Shown here piece after piece: positions 42,477 through 54,285 of a DNA stretch of 64,000 nt. Source of the DNA: Lepidostoma basale (lineage: Eukaryota; Arthropoda; Insecta; Trichoptera; Lepidostomatidae). The stretch is taken from assembly GCA_022606425.2 (NCBI GenBank), contig JAHDVF020001374.1, positions 62,001 to 126,000 of the forward strand. Reading direction: 5' to 3'. The first letter of the stretch is position 1. Every line of letters begins with the position of its first letter. The position numbers and the translations under genes are program-made. The notes under the pieces are model-generated. The model was given only the letters and a program-made list of their open reading frames with translations. It was not told the origin of the DNA and did no database searches.

Positions 42477-42546
42477 AGGCGGTGGTCTACAGGATAGAAT
42501 GCTAGACTCCTGATCCAGGAGTCATAGGTTCAAACCTGGACATGGC
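42477..42546 (+). mobile_element. tRNA-like SINE head
   Basis: TGGTCTACAGGATAGAATGC then a 5-bp anticodon-arm-like stem (ACTCC...GGAGT) and a T-arm with B box GGTTCAAACC. The anticodon loop lacks T at position 33 and the acceptor arms do not pair, so it is a tRNA relic, not a tRNA gene. Confidence 0.5.
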
Positions 42547-42629
42547 AAATTTTCTTTTTTACAATAATGAGCTCTTTTCTGTTCATATTGAAGATTGCAA
42601 AATCAATTCTAATACCATTGGATGAAATC

Positions 42630-43025
42630 TTTGGTGTAAGTAAGGCTTTAAAAATGCCAATAATAACATATGGCATTAAAACAAGGCCGGATATGGTCAG
42701 GACAAAAAGAGTTCTGAGTACTTCCGATATTATTAACATTGAGAATGATAGCAGGCAAAACACTAAGATATCGTATAGAAAAACCAGAATAAGAGAGACA
42801 TGTGATGCTGATGATATTATAAGATGGAGTAGACAGAGAAGGAAATACAGGAACGATTATGTCCAAGGAATGGACACCACCAGACTCCCCTACATTGCAC
42901 TACCCAATCAGTTTCACGGGTCTCGTCCTCGTGGAAGATCTTTCAAAAGAAGGAAGGATAGCTAGGCATCCATCTCACAGGAGGAGCAACCCTCTGGAGA
43001 ACAGATGGGTCTATAGCAAAAAATA
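42630..43025 (+). mobile_element. RTE-like LINE C-terminus
   Basis: Frame to 42965 contains MPIITYGIKTRPDMVRTKRV, RIRETCDADDIIRWSRQRRK, YVQGMDTTRLPYIAL and SRPRGRSFKRRKDS. The 3' UTR CTCACAGGAGGAGCAACCCT also follows the related copy at 61985-62180. Confidence 0.75.
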
Positions 43026-43264
43026 AGAAGTGTTACATTTGAACACCTATTATGAAGCGATGCCAAATAAAATCATCCAATGTAAATATAATGTTTTATA
43101 TTACGTTGAATAGTATTTTGAATCAATTTCTGTAATCACCAATTGAACATATTTAAATTACACCTGTGTATAGGCAATGCTGTGAACAGATTATCAAGAG
43201 ATTTTGACGGTAACTTGTTCAGTCTCATACGGGACAAATATTTTTAATTAAAATATTTCAAAGC

Positions 43265-43335
43265 TTTTACTGAGTTGATTTTAACACCAGATGATGTCAA
43301 CATCGGTTGGCGAAACAGCTGTCCCGACAATTTCA
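43265..43335 (+). mobile_element. Family 3 motif, single
   Basis: CAGATGA (one core change, U4 to A), T, CAAC-based stem, GGCGAAACAGCTGTCCCG. No left partner. Confidence 0.55.
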
Positions 43336-43339
43336 TATA

Positions 43340-45685
43340 ATTTTAAAAAAATAATATTTTAACACGACTTCAAATTAAACAGAATGTAAATTTATTTTTT
43401 TAAACTTAAATAAACAGTCCTTTCAAAAACCTTTCAAAAGAATTTAACTCTCAAGTTTTTCAATAATGAAGTATTTTAAGCAAAACAGAATTAATTAAAA
43501 AAACGTTTTTACTACATCGTATTAACTGTTTTACTAAAAAATACATAGTTTTTTAATTAATTCAATATTCAATATTATGGAACTCCTTAGTTCAACCGCT
43601 TATATGTTTCGTATAAGTAATTAAAGATGGACACTATAAAAATATATATAAACTATTTAATTTAATTAAGTAGAATATAAAAAAAAGTGTTATGAACAAA
43701 CTTTCGTTCACTACATACACTGTAAATGCTTAAAAGGAAAATTACGTTTGCTGAATATCAGAGTATGAATTGCTTGCTCTTCTCTCTATAAAGCCTCTCC
43801 GAGTTTATCTATGATCTAAATTACCGCTAATGTACATGACCAATTCCTACCCCAGAGGGGCTGGTATCACCATTTTATTACTAAATGGGACCGGAGGCTG
43901 CATAGGAGGGTGAGTTAACGTGTATATCTGATCAACTGTATGACAAATTACACATAGCGGGATGTTTGAATGAACAGAAATGGAATAAGATAAGCAATTT
44001 GGGTAATTACTCATAGATAACGTTAATTTGAAAGGGTTGACCAAGGAATCTTCAGATGATTTACTTCTTGGTGTGATGTATGAGATTTATCAATTTATTG
44101 TCAAAGTTTCGGTACTTCTTCAGACTGTCCAATTATATATCCAACAGTAAAAAGCTGAATGTGGAATATCAACGTGAGTAGAATTAGCTAGACATTTAAA
44201 ATCTTTTGATATGTTTTGAGTTTTCGTACTCGTATCAAGATCAAAGAAAATATTAAATTATATAAACACCTCCTTAGAGTGATGGAGTCATTTTTCAAGG
44301 AGACTTGGACTTGGATCTTCTAATGGCTATTCCTCTTACGTCTGTAGGAAACATTGTTTGAATGTGATTTGGAAGTTTTTTATGATGGGGCTAAATGTAT
44401 GGCCCGGAGTGTCCTCCGAAAGAGGGCGAGGGGGGGATTTAGGGTTTATGATAAAGTCTTACATTGTTGTCAAGGAGAGTAACCACACATTTATATTGGT
44501 TATTTAAATTTATTCGTAATTTAAGTTCTTGGTTAATAAACAAAATAATAACAATACCGGGTACATTTATATTCAATATTGATAAGTTATAAGTTTTTTT
44601 GTTGTTGTTTTTGGCTTGCGCATAAATTAAATTATAAAAAAGCATTTTTCGTTCCTAAATAAAAATAAATTATTTTTTGAATTGCTCAGAACATAAAAAT
44701 AAGCGAATAACCGCGAGTATTATTACTGTTCAACTAAATTTACTTTATTCTGCCAAATGTTGCGCAAAAACAACACAATAAAAGAAAAAAACAAATTCAG
44801 TGTTGCCATTTTTTTCTTTAAATTCATCCCCTGTTCTGCCATTAATTCGGTTGTGTACCTACCTAACCGCATTGTTTCCATCCCCCAGCCCGTAACGCTG
44901 CAATGTGCCCCGGGGTAGTAAAATAACACCTAGGGGAAGCCGAGGTACATTGATACGCTTTTTTAAGCATCGTATCTCCCCGGGTATTTGTGATTTGAAA
45001 AAATCGCTTTTGTTTACTTTATAATATTTATTGTTAATCAAAGTAAAATAGTTGATTTTAAATAATTAAATCTATCATAATTTTGGGACCGAATCAATGG
45101 GACATTAGAAAGCTTTTTTAAAAATATATCTATAAAATATGACACAGTACTTTTATTACAAAAAATTATTTTACTTAACAATGGTTTTATAATACTATAA
45201 TAATAATAATTATTATTATAATTAGACTAATTAGTATAGCGCCGTTTTCGTAAATAACTCACCTCAAGGGCGAGGCTCAGATCTTTAGTTATCACAATTG
45301 GTTATACTTGTTTACACAATTATTTGTTAAAGTTTTTAAATTTGAGTATCTTTATATAATTAAAAAGATTTTTTTTTGTATCTATGAATGTGTGTGTCTT
45401 TGACCGATTCAACAACTTTATTTTTATTTTTATTGTTTACAATGAAATTCTATTATGAAATTTCAAATAACAAAATTATTTTATTAAATAATTTTTGAAA
45501 AACACATTATTTTTACACCTTTCAGAAACACGTTGGCGATTAGTTTAAAAAAAGTTTTAAGAAAATAAAATGTTCTTCAAAAGTTATTCATAAAGGTACT
45601 CGTATGTAACTTAACTATACAAAAATACTACGAATATATTGTAGGAGTAATATCATGAAAATGAATAAACATACTCGTAGATTAA
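43340..45685. other. Long intronic stretch without recognised genes
   Basis: AT-rich, with moderately complex pieces at 43835-43990, 44270-44440 and 44820-45000. The open frames here show no protein motif, and I see no splice-flanked exon. Confidence 0.4.
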
Positions 45686-45689
45686 TGAA

Positions 45690-46200
45690 GTAATAAATTT
45701 ATGTATACGTACATCGTTTCTCGGCGCTACATCCCGGTGTAGGACGTGGCCTCCTCCACAACGGTCCTCCACTGACTTCTGTCCCTGACCATCTCTCTCC
45801 ATTCCCCAGCTCCTTCTATTTTCTCCTAATCTTCTTCTACGCCATCCGCCCATCTTTTCCTCCGTCTGTCTTTTGGTTTCTTGTCGCGGGGCACCCATCT
45901 GGATATAATTTTTGATGTTCAACCCTCCAGCAATCTTTCTACATGGCCAGCCCACCGTAAGCGTTGAGACTTACAAAATCTCACTACTGTTTCCTGGTTA
46001 ATCAGTACTTCAAGTTCAAGGCTTCTTTTAATTCTGTAAGTTCCATCATCCAGCTTGGGTCATAGACTTTTCGTTTCAAGTTGATCGGTATTTTCCATTT
46101 TTTAAGGATGTAACCCATGTTTCTGAAAACTGTCCAGCTTAGTCCAATTCTTCTCTTGAGCTCTGCGGTTTGGTTATCTTGGAGCAATCAAAAGCTTCTT
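45690..46200 (-). mobile_element. RTE-like LINE end, two joined fragments
   Basis: 46002-46187: DNQTAELKRRIGLSWTVFRN, YILKKWKIPINLKRKVYDP. 45690-45970: MGWPCRKIAGG, APRQETKRQTEEKMGGWRRR and a 3' region. Same family as 28646-29370. Confidence 0.75.
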
Positions 46201-46204
46201 ACGC

Positions 46205-46785
46205 CTATGAAAATAATATTTATTTCTTCTGCCAGCTTATTCTTGGAATCGAGTTTACATACTTTAGTTAAATTCAATAAGGACTTATTTAAAAAAAAAA
46301 AGTTATTACTCATAAAACTAATTATTATCAAATAGTTAATTAGTATCATACGTTTAAAGATGTCCTTTCCACAATATGTTCTCGACTATTAGACATCTTT
46401 GGCCATCGGTGTGGTTAAAACTTGTGCGGAATATATAATTTTGTTATATAATGTAATTATAGACGCGTCTTGTATCGATGTATCCCAATTTACTCTACAA
46501 ACCCCTTTATCCCCCTACGAGGGTAGGTTAAATGAAGGGTAGTAAGTAGGGGGTTGTCAAGTTGATGGAAAGGTCAAAGCATTGTTTCAAATATCGAATA
46601 AAAGGAATTGAGTGGAACGAAAGTGGTTCTGACTCCTTTGTCGAAAAATAAAGGAAAGTTTTTCCCGCCTAATACGATTGAGCAAAACATTCCAGCGTAT
46701 TTTGTTTTAAATTTGTCAAAACATTTGTGATGTATCTTGTAGCTGTTTAGCTTCGTAAAAAACATTAAACATATTAAGTTAAATA
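46205..46785. other. No recognised feature
   Basis: AT-rich; no exon or element call. Confidence 0.4.
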
Positions 46786-46789
46786 GATG

Positions 46790-46945
46790 TTGTTTTGGGC
46801 AAAACATTATGATGCTTCAACATTATTAAATGTTTTAATTTTGAAAAACTATAATACTTTTATATCACTATAAAACACATCACAATTTATTTTTATGGGA
46901 CAACTGTTTCACCAGCCTATGTTAGCATCATCAGTTATAACAGAC
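46790..46945 (-). mobile_element. Family 3 left half with intact hammerhead-like core
   Basis: Outer end GTTTTGGGCAAAACATTATG (46792). Motif at 46900-46937, minus strand: CTGATGA, T, GCTAAC, loop, GCTGGT, GAAACAGTTGTC. Core bases are intact. Stem II relies on two wobbles and one mismatch. No right half. Confidence 0.5.
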
Positions 46946-47154
46946 AATTCAGTTGTTTACATCCGACGATACCTAATATAGATTTTTAAAACGCCCGTCG
47001 GGACATTCTCATAAAGATAATTTGTGATAAGTACAGTAACAGTGTTTTAAAATGAAAATGATTTTAATGATTATTTTTGTCAAAAACTTTTTTTTAAAGT
47101 TAATGAGCATATACAGACACACCTTATTATTCAAGTAATTGCGTAGATTTTTAC

Positions 47155-47250
47155 GGTTGGCAGCAATATGTTTTTGGGTAACACCGTGAGATAACTCCTT
47201 CTCGACCGACGTTTCGGAGATCGTTGCAGTCTCCATCTTCAGGGTAATTA
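47155..47250 (-). ncRNA. Hammerhead-like motif, family 6, intact core
   Basis: Minus strand, 47205-47245: ACC, CTGAAGA, T, GGAGA, 9-base loop, TCTCC, GAAACGTC, GGT. Stem I is three perfect pairs, stem II five. Stem III is only AC/GT with no loop, so a single copy cannot close it; cleavage would need a dimer, as proposed for the shortest retroelement hammerheads. The same GATCTCCGAAACGTCGGT half is at 41101. Confidence 0.6.
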
Positions 47251-47254
47251 ATGT

Positions 47255-47920
47255 GATATGTGTTGTGTCTGCTAAGGTACTTCACCGTTGTACCATGTCG
47301 CCGGCAGTGTGTACGTGTGAAGGGAACCTAGCACGGACTCTTTGTCTCACACGAAACACATCAAACTCTGTTACCCAAAAACACACCTTAACATTCATTA
47401 GGACATCAGCTTGAATCTTATTAATTACATAAATACGGGATTTTAGTCACAGGATGGCTGTTTTGAGGGAACTTCCCAGAGCGCCTCATCTCAATTAGGA
47501 GCGATTTGGAGTGGCCGGCCTGCTCTCCCAATTTGTCCCTTTGTGATTTTTTTCAATGGGTTTTTTTGAAATCCATGGATAAACCAAAAGACTAATCGTA
47601 CTAACTACCTTAGCATTGCTCTACAAAGGAGAAAAAGCGTAACTTATTCCAACAGATTCGAGATGCGACAAATACGTCCATAGATTGTAAAAGAGATAGA
47701 GGATTCTTCAGAAGTGAGTGGGGGAGATCTCTTTGGAAATAAAGATAACACGCGTTCTACTTCTCAGGTTTTTCCATGTAAAACAGTTTGATCTAACTTG
47801 CCCAAAAACAGATAGCCGAACGTTCAAATTTGACCATTAAATATTCTTATACAATTTTGATAACGTTATTTTTCTTAAAAAGTTTACTATATTTTATGGG
47901 TGTAAAATGTTTTGCCTTTC
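47255..47920. other. No gene recognised
   Basis: A complex block at 47270-47550 has no protein-like frame. 47880-47920 is the left part of a family 2 element (TTTTATGGGTGTAAAATGTT) cut by a LINE insertion. Confidence 0.35.
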
Positions 47921-47922
47921 TA

Positions 47923-47985
47923 GACTAACTAACTAACTAACCATCACAACGCTTTTCCGGAGGGGTAGGCAGAGAAAAGTGGCTC
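47923..47985 (-). mobile_element. 3' tip of the (TTAG)-tailed LINE
   Basis: CTAACTAACTAACTAACCATCACA, then the GGAGGGGTAGGCAGAGAAA block. Only about 60 bases were copied, inserted into a family 2 element. Confidence 0.65.
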
Positions 47986-48139
47986 GAAGCATGTTTGTGA
48001 TGTAAAAAAGTATTCTGCAAATATAATGCTTTTACAATTTTTTTCTATTATTATAATTTTTCTGGAAAACTGGTTTTCGTTGATATAAATATAAACTATT
48101 TTTAACGACTTTATAAAATCATTGTTCAAGAAACAATTT

Positions 48140-48480
48140 GTTTTATGCTTTCCTATGAAGCACTTATTTTGTAGTGTGGTATTATTAAAAATAATGTTAA
48201 CACACTTTTACTAACTGTTAAAATATAAAACGCTGTTTATGGTATCCCATTTTTATTATTATTTTATGTTTCGTCAGCCTATGTTGACATCATCATGTTC
48301 GAAAACTCACGAAAATTTATATTAACAGTAGATAAAAAATATTGTAACACTTGATAATGTCAACATTGGTTGATGAAACAGCTGTCGCAAAAAAATTGTG
48401 ATACCATAAACAACTTTTTATATTTAGTTTATAGTGTTTGAGTATCATATTATAGTATTTCGGCCAATACAATGAGTTTT
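48140..48480. mobile_element. Family 10 tail and decayed family 3 palindrome
   Basis: 48150-48210 matches the 37425 tail reversed. 48215-48480 is a family 3 unit: left motif scrambled (48258-48295), right motif at 48346-48391 with TTGATAATG and GATGAAACAGCTGTCGC (core G8 lost). End TATTTCGGCCAATACAATG. Confidence 0.55.
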
Positions 48481-48685
48481 TACACGATTTTATTTTATTC
48501 TTTTGTTAAGCCAAATCGGTTTTGTTCGTTATTATATTAACTGTTAATTAAGTGGTGACATTTAAAAGTGTGATAATTTTATTTTTTAATTATTTCGTTT
48601 TGAAAGCGCATATATATATATATATTTATTTATATATTATCATTTATTTCGTATAAACGAAAAAAGTTCTAAAACATTTTTAAGA

Positions 48686-49180
48686 TAATCAAATGATTTT
48701 ACTGAAATCTCTTGATGGAAGTTCATTTTAAATAATAATTAAATAAAACGATGTTTTTTAACTACTTCCACTTTTGTCTTTATTTAGACAGCGACCGGTT
48801 TCGCCAGGCTCGTTGGCATCGACAGACTGGTAACACTATTGTAAACTTAGTCCTTTATATACATACAGATCAGGGGTGGTAAACATGATTCTATACAAAA
48901 TTAATCTTCAAATATTTATGTAAATTTTTTTCTGAATTTAACTATTGGTATTACAGGTATTCTTGGAGGTTTGTATTTAATACAATGGGTTTTAATTTTT
49001 ATTATCTCTTACATATTCATATATAATGTAACATTATATATGAATATGTATAATATGTATAGTATACAATAGTGTTACCAGTCTGTCGATGCCAGCGAGC
49101 CTGGCAAAACCGGTCGCTGTCTAAATAAAGACAAAGGTGGAAGTAGTTAAAAAACATCGTTTTATTTAATTATTATTCTA
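48686..49180. mobile_element. Family 4 palindrome with 245-bp centre
   Basis: Left arm 48686-48845 and right arm 49067-49180 match the 35476 element. Between them the inner ends GGTAACACTATTGTA and TACAATAGTGTTACC also pair. The apex motifs carry CGACCGGTTTCGCCAGG (left) and CTGGCAAAACCGG (right; GAAA lost). Confidence 0.7.
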
Positions 49181-49184
49181 AAAC

Positions 49185-49970
49185 ATTTGTTTTATCCATA
49201 CATTTTACTTAAATCTATGAAGATTTTAAGAGTAACGGTAAAAATTAAGCCTAAAACGAGTTAAGACTGTGATCAGTATTAAGAATTCAGGTAAGAATGT
49301 AGAGTATTAAAGAAGAACACTATTATAAATCAGAATATGGGAATATTGAATAATACATAAAATAGTATAACCAGTTTATAGAACTAATCTTCAAGACCTT
49401 GGCAAACTTTATTTCGAATGTGTACCATTTTCATTCCTTTGTACTGTTTAAAATGAAAGATATTTTTAAATGGATCGAAGTACTTGTAAAACAAATATTA
49501 ATAAAACCAACAATATCGCTGTCTAAATGACAAAAAACAAAGCGTTTAATAGAATGGAAAAAAATAATGACGATTTGAATACAAAATATCGCTCAAGTGG
49601 GCCGGACGGAAAGAGGGTCCGTACCAACAATGGGGTCGCCATAAAAAAAATCATCATTACAGGGCACTTGCGAGTGACAGTCAAAGGACATCAAAAGGGA
49701 GTCCTGGCTCTAGTATTCAAGGTAGGACAGGTTACAATGGTCCGCCCTTCATGCATTATTAAAAGCTTCATTGAGAGAAGAAGCGAGTTAGCTTATTATT
49801 ATTCTGTAATGAATTTTTGGGTCTGTATTTCCGTAGATGAATAAAAGCATGGATTAACTAAAACTAACTTACTAGAAATTCCCGTTTCATCTCCCCTCTC
49901 CTCAATCCTTATTATACCCCTTCCACTTTTATACAAAACTCAATCTCTATATAGTATATAAGTGACCGCT
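49185..49970. other. No gene recognised; unexplained 106-codon frame
   Basis: The frame at 49527-49844 (+) has unusually even composition for this region (GHLRVTVKGHQKGVLALVFK), but no family I know and no clear splice sites. Probably chance or an old element. Confidence 0.3.
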
Positions 49971-49974
49971 ATGT

Positions 49975-50060
49975 TTTATTTGATTGTTAAAATTCTATAC
50001 AATGATAAAGGTTACTTGTAACCGAAACATATCTGAGTTCAGTGAAAATAAAAAAATAAC
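49975..50060 (+). mobile_element. Family 9 motif
   Basis: AATGATAAAGGTTAC, TT loop, GTAACC, GAAACATATC at 50002-50033. Stem II is six perfect pairs. The core reads ATGATAA (two changes). It is followed by AATAAAAAAATAA. Close to family 8. Confidence 0.5.
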
Positions 50061-50064
50061 TATC

Positions 50065-50365
50065 TTACCATTACCCGAAGTAGTAGGCAAAAAGAATTGA
50101 CCGCCACTCTTCTTTCCTGACATTCTACTCTGGTTCTTCAACATTCAAATATCGTGTCATGCACGCACGATGATTCACTGATTCTTCACGTAGCCGACAT
50201 TTAATATTTTATTGATTTGATCGTGCTACGTTTGTTCATACGTATTTATTTTATATTTATTTAACACTCCATCATGTACAGATTTAACCCTCATTCTCTA
50301 AGATAATTTATTTTTACAGCATGTATTGTTTCATCTTTATTTTGTCAATTCAATGCATCGTTTAT
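50065..50365 (-). mobile_element. (TTAG)-tailed LINE, degenerate
   Basis: Reversed 3' part with CATTACCCGAAGTAGTAGGC, then complement of ACMTRY-, SRNRR- and DQINKILN-like residues. Many indels; the TTAG tail is lost. Confidence 0.55.
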
Positions 50366-50686
50366 GAATTAATAATTTAAGAAATTTTACGAAGTCAAAT
50401 ATTATAGTTTATTATTAAAAATATGTAAAAAAAATCCGTGTCACAGCTTGGATGAAAACACTTTTTATTTATTAACTGGTAAAAAACAGGGAAGCTATAT
50501 AGCAGAATCATAGGTTGGAAGCAAACAAAAAAAAGTTTTTTTTATTTAATTGTCTACTTATTATTATTATTATCATTTATAATTTTAATAAAGTATAGAT
50601 AATATTTATTGTAAGGTAACATACAGTGATTATTAATAAACATACAAATTAACAAACTTACAGTTAAATAAAGACAAATAAGGTTT

Positions 50687-50770
50687 CCCGCCGCTTACTC
50701 GACACTGTTATAGGACGCAGCGGCGCCCCTTCGTCAGCTTCGCTCAAACATTCCCTAGGTCGGTCCCCCA
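50687..50770 (-). repeat. Dispersed GC-rich repeat, copy 2
   Basis: Reverse complement of the 3285-3365 repeat: TTCCCGCCGCTTACTCG, TTATAGGACGCAGCGGCGCC, CCCTAGG. The flanking sequence to 50830 may also belong to it. Confidence 0.5.
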
Positions 50771-50839
50771 CGCAGGACTTACATTTGCCGGAGAATGCAC
50801 CGTGCAAGGGTATCTGGGCCACATTTAATCCTGTTTAAT

Positions 50840-52760
50840 TTCAATTCACTTCTATGTCCCAATCTCACAAAACAAGGCAAAATATGGTCTCATAAAACAA
50901 AGCAAAATGAGTATAAATTATAGCAGTATTTTTTTAAACAGGAGAAAAAATATATATATCGTACGCCAAATTTCTGATAACAACATAATTAATTAAAATT
51001 AGCAGCTAATGAATTTATTACATTGCAAGTCAATAAATTTACGCTCTCTACATTTTTCGTACGTTCCTCTAATGGTATCTTCTAAAATCAATCACCATTT
51101 CACTTGTTGTTTTCAGGTACCCTCGTACCTTCGTAGCAATTGATAAAGAAGTAAAGTAAACCCTCCCTCTCTAGGGTAGCCCCCCCCTCACTATTTCTAG
51201 TGCTATCTCTTAAAGTAATCCGATATTTCTCGTCTGTTTGCGTCTCTACCTCAAGTCGTCTTCAGTGTCGTGGAGTTTACTTTACTGATGAAATGAGCAT
51301 CGCAGCAACCCCCTGTTCCTACCCTCTTCACAAATAAATACATTATAGACTAGTACATATTATAAATCTATTTAATGTGAATGGCAAATAAGTGAAATTA
51401 AATATAAGTTGGCATAGCATTAATAATGTTTTATAAAAGCAAAATAAGTGCATGGCCGTTGACACAATACACTTTACAGTAAACTAAAGCAATTTCACTT
51501 TGGCATTTAATGTTGTAGTTTCCAGTTTTTTTCACATTTTGAACAACAGTTTATTTGAACCCAATTACTTAAAACATTTTTTAGCTATAGATTTTAATGA
51601 TATGTGATGTGTAACTAGTCTCTTGTCTAAGTTCTTAAAAAAACTTAATTGTCAGAAAGAATTTTTCATTAAAATACTATTTATTGAACAATCATCTGGT
51701 CTAAAACTCGTTAATGTGTATTTAATCGAAACGAAAACATAAGTTTGATAGAAGTTATATAATATTTTTTTAAATGTGATTAAGATTGACTTTGCTGTGA
51801 TTTTATTTGGTGTTTGTTTCATTGGATCAGCCGAAAATTAGTATTGAATTTCGAAGTATTTGCCTAATTAATTATATTATGAACACAATTGTTTAATTGG
51901 TTTAAAAAACATTTTTATTATTTGAAAACAAAAAAAGATGTTGCAAACTTGATTCGCCAATTTATTGAAAGTTAATGCGTTAACACTCTGGAATTCCATT
52001 GTATTTTGGAATATGAAATACAATACTGTATATGTTTCACTTTAGTTTATTACTTACGTGCAGATATTGCATATTTAATTTGTGTTCCACGTATCCACCG
52101 TTTTTTTTTAATTCAACATTTTTTAAATGTTGTTTAATTTAGAATAAGAAAAGTTTTACGGGCATAGCATTTGAAACTTGGTTCAGATTCATTAATAACA
52201 AAAGAAAAACTTCCAAAAAAGCACGTTAATTCAAACATAGAAACCCACCCCAGTCATAAAAAGACAAGTTTGGATTCCCAGAATACGTAAGTTAGAATGA
52301 AAGAATTCGCCACTTTCCTCCGCTCTTTATCTAGCAAGTACGTCCTCAGCGTCCCGGCCATCCCCCGAGGCCCTGAAACTTTCGAAGGCTTTCTCGGGGT
52401 AGTGTTTTCGTCTATTTTCAAGAGTCTTTATATTCCGCGCTCGGGGAAAATTGCGTTTCGACATCCGAGGGATCTAGACTAAAGCTCTTTACCTCGGAAA
52501 TCCGGTTTTTGAGGTGGAAAATGGAAAATAATTGCGCGTAGCCCAGGAAAAACAAGATTAGCATTTCTTTTTAACGAAATAAATTGTACTGCCATTTAAC
52601 TATTACATATTTTTGTATATTCTTCTCTAAATAATTTATCATAAAAATTAATTTAATGGAACATTTTCAATAAATATAAAACGAGTATAATATTAATAAT
52701 TTCTCTTTTTCTTTTTTAGATACTTTATATATATAATAATTATATTAAAAAATAAAATTA
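50840..52760. other. Long stretch without recognised genes
   Basis: 51180-51300 is a complex CT-rich block. 51550-51640 is a possible decayed SINE (minus, TTTGAACCCAATTACTTAAA). 51970-52010 is a family 5 outer end. 52290-52480 is a GC-richer frame (60 codons) with no known motif. Confidence 0.35.
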
Positions 52761-52762
52761 TA

Positions 52763-52797
52763 TAGACATGTTTCGGACAAACAGTCCTTTAAGTTAG
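52763..52797 (-). mobile_element. Family 1 motif, decayed
   Basis: GGAC/GTCC stem and GAAACATGTC are identical to 206-248, but CTGAAGA has become CTTAAA. Predicted inactive. Confidence 0.6.
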
Positions 52798-52799
52798 AA

Positions 52800-53570
52800 A
52801 GATTTATTTTGGAACGTTTATGATTTTGTTATAACAAATATAATGATTCAATTTAAAATTTAAAATAAAAATTTCAAGTTCTTACTTATAACAAAGGAAA
52901 TAAATCAAAGATTGGACTTGACGTTTAATTTATTTGATTATTGGCAATATTTTCTTTACTTTTAATAGCTTTTTTAATTTCTAAAATTTTGAGATTACTC
53001 AAAGTTATATTTCAATCATTAACATGCAAAATTTCAACGCCGATATCATAACATAATCATAAAAACACAAAGTATGGCGTATATAGAAGTAATATTAATT
53101 ATTTCAAAAATTATTATAAATGAAAACGTATCTTTTCTAGATTTTATTTTATCGGAATGACATGTTTCATCATTATAAAATATCTGCCAAAAAAGTCGAA
53201 GATAGCTGAAATAGCTACGTAATTGATACCTGACCGCCGACTTAAACAAACACACCGCAAAGTTGAGCAGAATCATTGGTTTAATCACCAATGGATCAGA
53301 ATAAACGTCATTAAAATCTTTACTCAACGCACATCTCAAAACAATAAATAAATCTGATGTGGATAATGTTTGAAAAAAACATTTTATTATCACAATACGT
53401 TTTTGTACTCTTTGCATATATGTTTCGAATTGTACAGATTTTTCCTTTTATAAACTTAATGCGTTCATGCCGTGGAATTCCATAATGACGATTTTGTAAT
53501 CAATAAAACTCATTTCTTAAAATATAAAAAAATCGTTAAAATCAAAAGCTTAAGTTATTTAAATCACCTT
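52800..53570. other. AT-rich; family 2 and 5 remnants
   Basis: 53110-53200 holds the family 2 left end (CTAGATTTTATTTTATCGGA, ATGACATGTTTCATC). 53457-53510 is a family 5 outer end. The 123-codon minus frame at 53046-53417 overlaps these repeats and is not credible as a gene. Confidence 0.4.
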
Positions 53571-53574
53571 AAAA

Positions 53575-53835
53575 AACCCTTCTTTTTTCTGGCTCTATCC
53601 CAACTCTTTGACTGTTGGGGTCGGCTCTTCTCGATCTCAGGCGGTTACCATCTTACAGTTCAGAGTATCGCCTTCTTTCTATTGCACTGAATCATCCACG
53701 TGTTCCTAGGTCTTCCTCTGGATGGTTGACGAGGAAGATTCACAGACACAGCTCTATTTACTGTGTGGTCTGGTGGTCTCCGTTTTATATACCCGTACCA
53801 TCTCATCTGCCTTTCTTCGAGCTTATTATTTATCA
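53575..53835 (-). mobile_element. LINE 3' end
   Basis: Reversed. The complement gives RWYGYIKRRPPDHTVNRA-like residues with an RGRPRNTWMIQCN-like run, as in CR1/RTE C-termini. Decayed. Confidence 0.5.
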
Positions 53836-53959
53836 CCTTTAAAACTCACATTTAAAAATATAAATTATGTTATTCTATATAATTTGCACTCAAAAATGCA
53901 ACATATGGTATTTTGATTCATAAAAAGCCACAATAAATTAAGAAAATAATTTAAACAAA

Positions 53960-54285
53960 CATGTAAACGTCATAATTAATACGAATGAAAACATCAGTTT
54001 TCTAGAAGTTTTATTATATTTTATGGGAATGAAATGTTTCGCCCTTCTAAGGCATTATCAAATGTGACGAAATTTCACTAGTGAATGGAGCAGAATATAG
54101 TAATTAACGAACTTAAATAAACAAAGGTAAATTAACGAAGGTAAATTTAGTCGCATTTCATAATGCCTTAGAAGGGCAAAACATTTCATTCCCGTAAAAT
54201 ATAATAAAAATTCTAGAAAACTCATTTGTATAAATTATTTAATATGGAGTTTAACATCATTATTCAAGAAACAATAAATATGTAA
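53960..54285. mobile_element. Family 2 element, complete structure
   Basis: The only copy showing both halves and the full centre: left motif (minus) 54028-54066, spacer with GGAGCAGAATATAG (also at 1640, reversed), right motif (plus) 54155-54192, outer end ATTATTCAAGAAACAATAAA. Both cores are decayed (CATAATG; GCAAAACATTTC). Confidence 0.65.

Noticed and set aside
42477..42546. tRNA gene
   Set aside because: The anticodon loop lacks U33 and acceptor ends do not pair.
49527..49844. Small protein gene of 105 codons
   Set aside because: No motif, no splice or promoter context, not repeated; most likely a chance frame.
53046..53417. 123-codon minus-strand gene
   Set aside because: It overlaps the family 2 and family 5 repeat remnants and has no protein motif.
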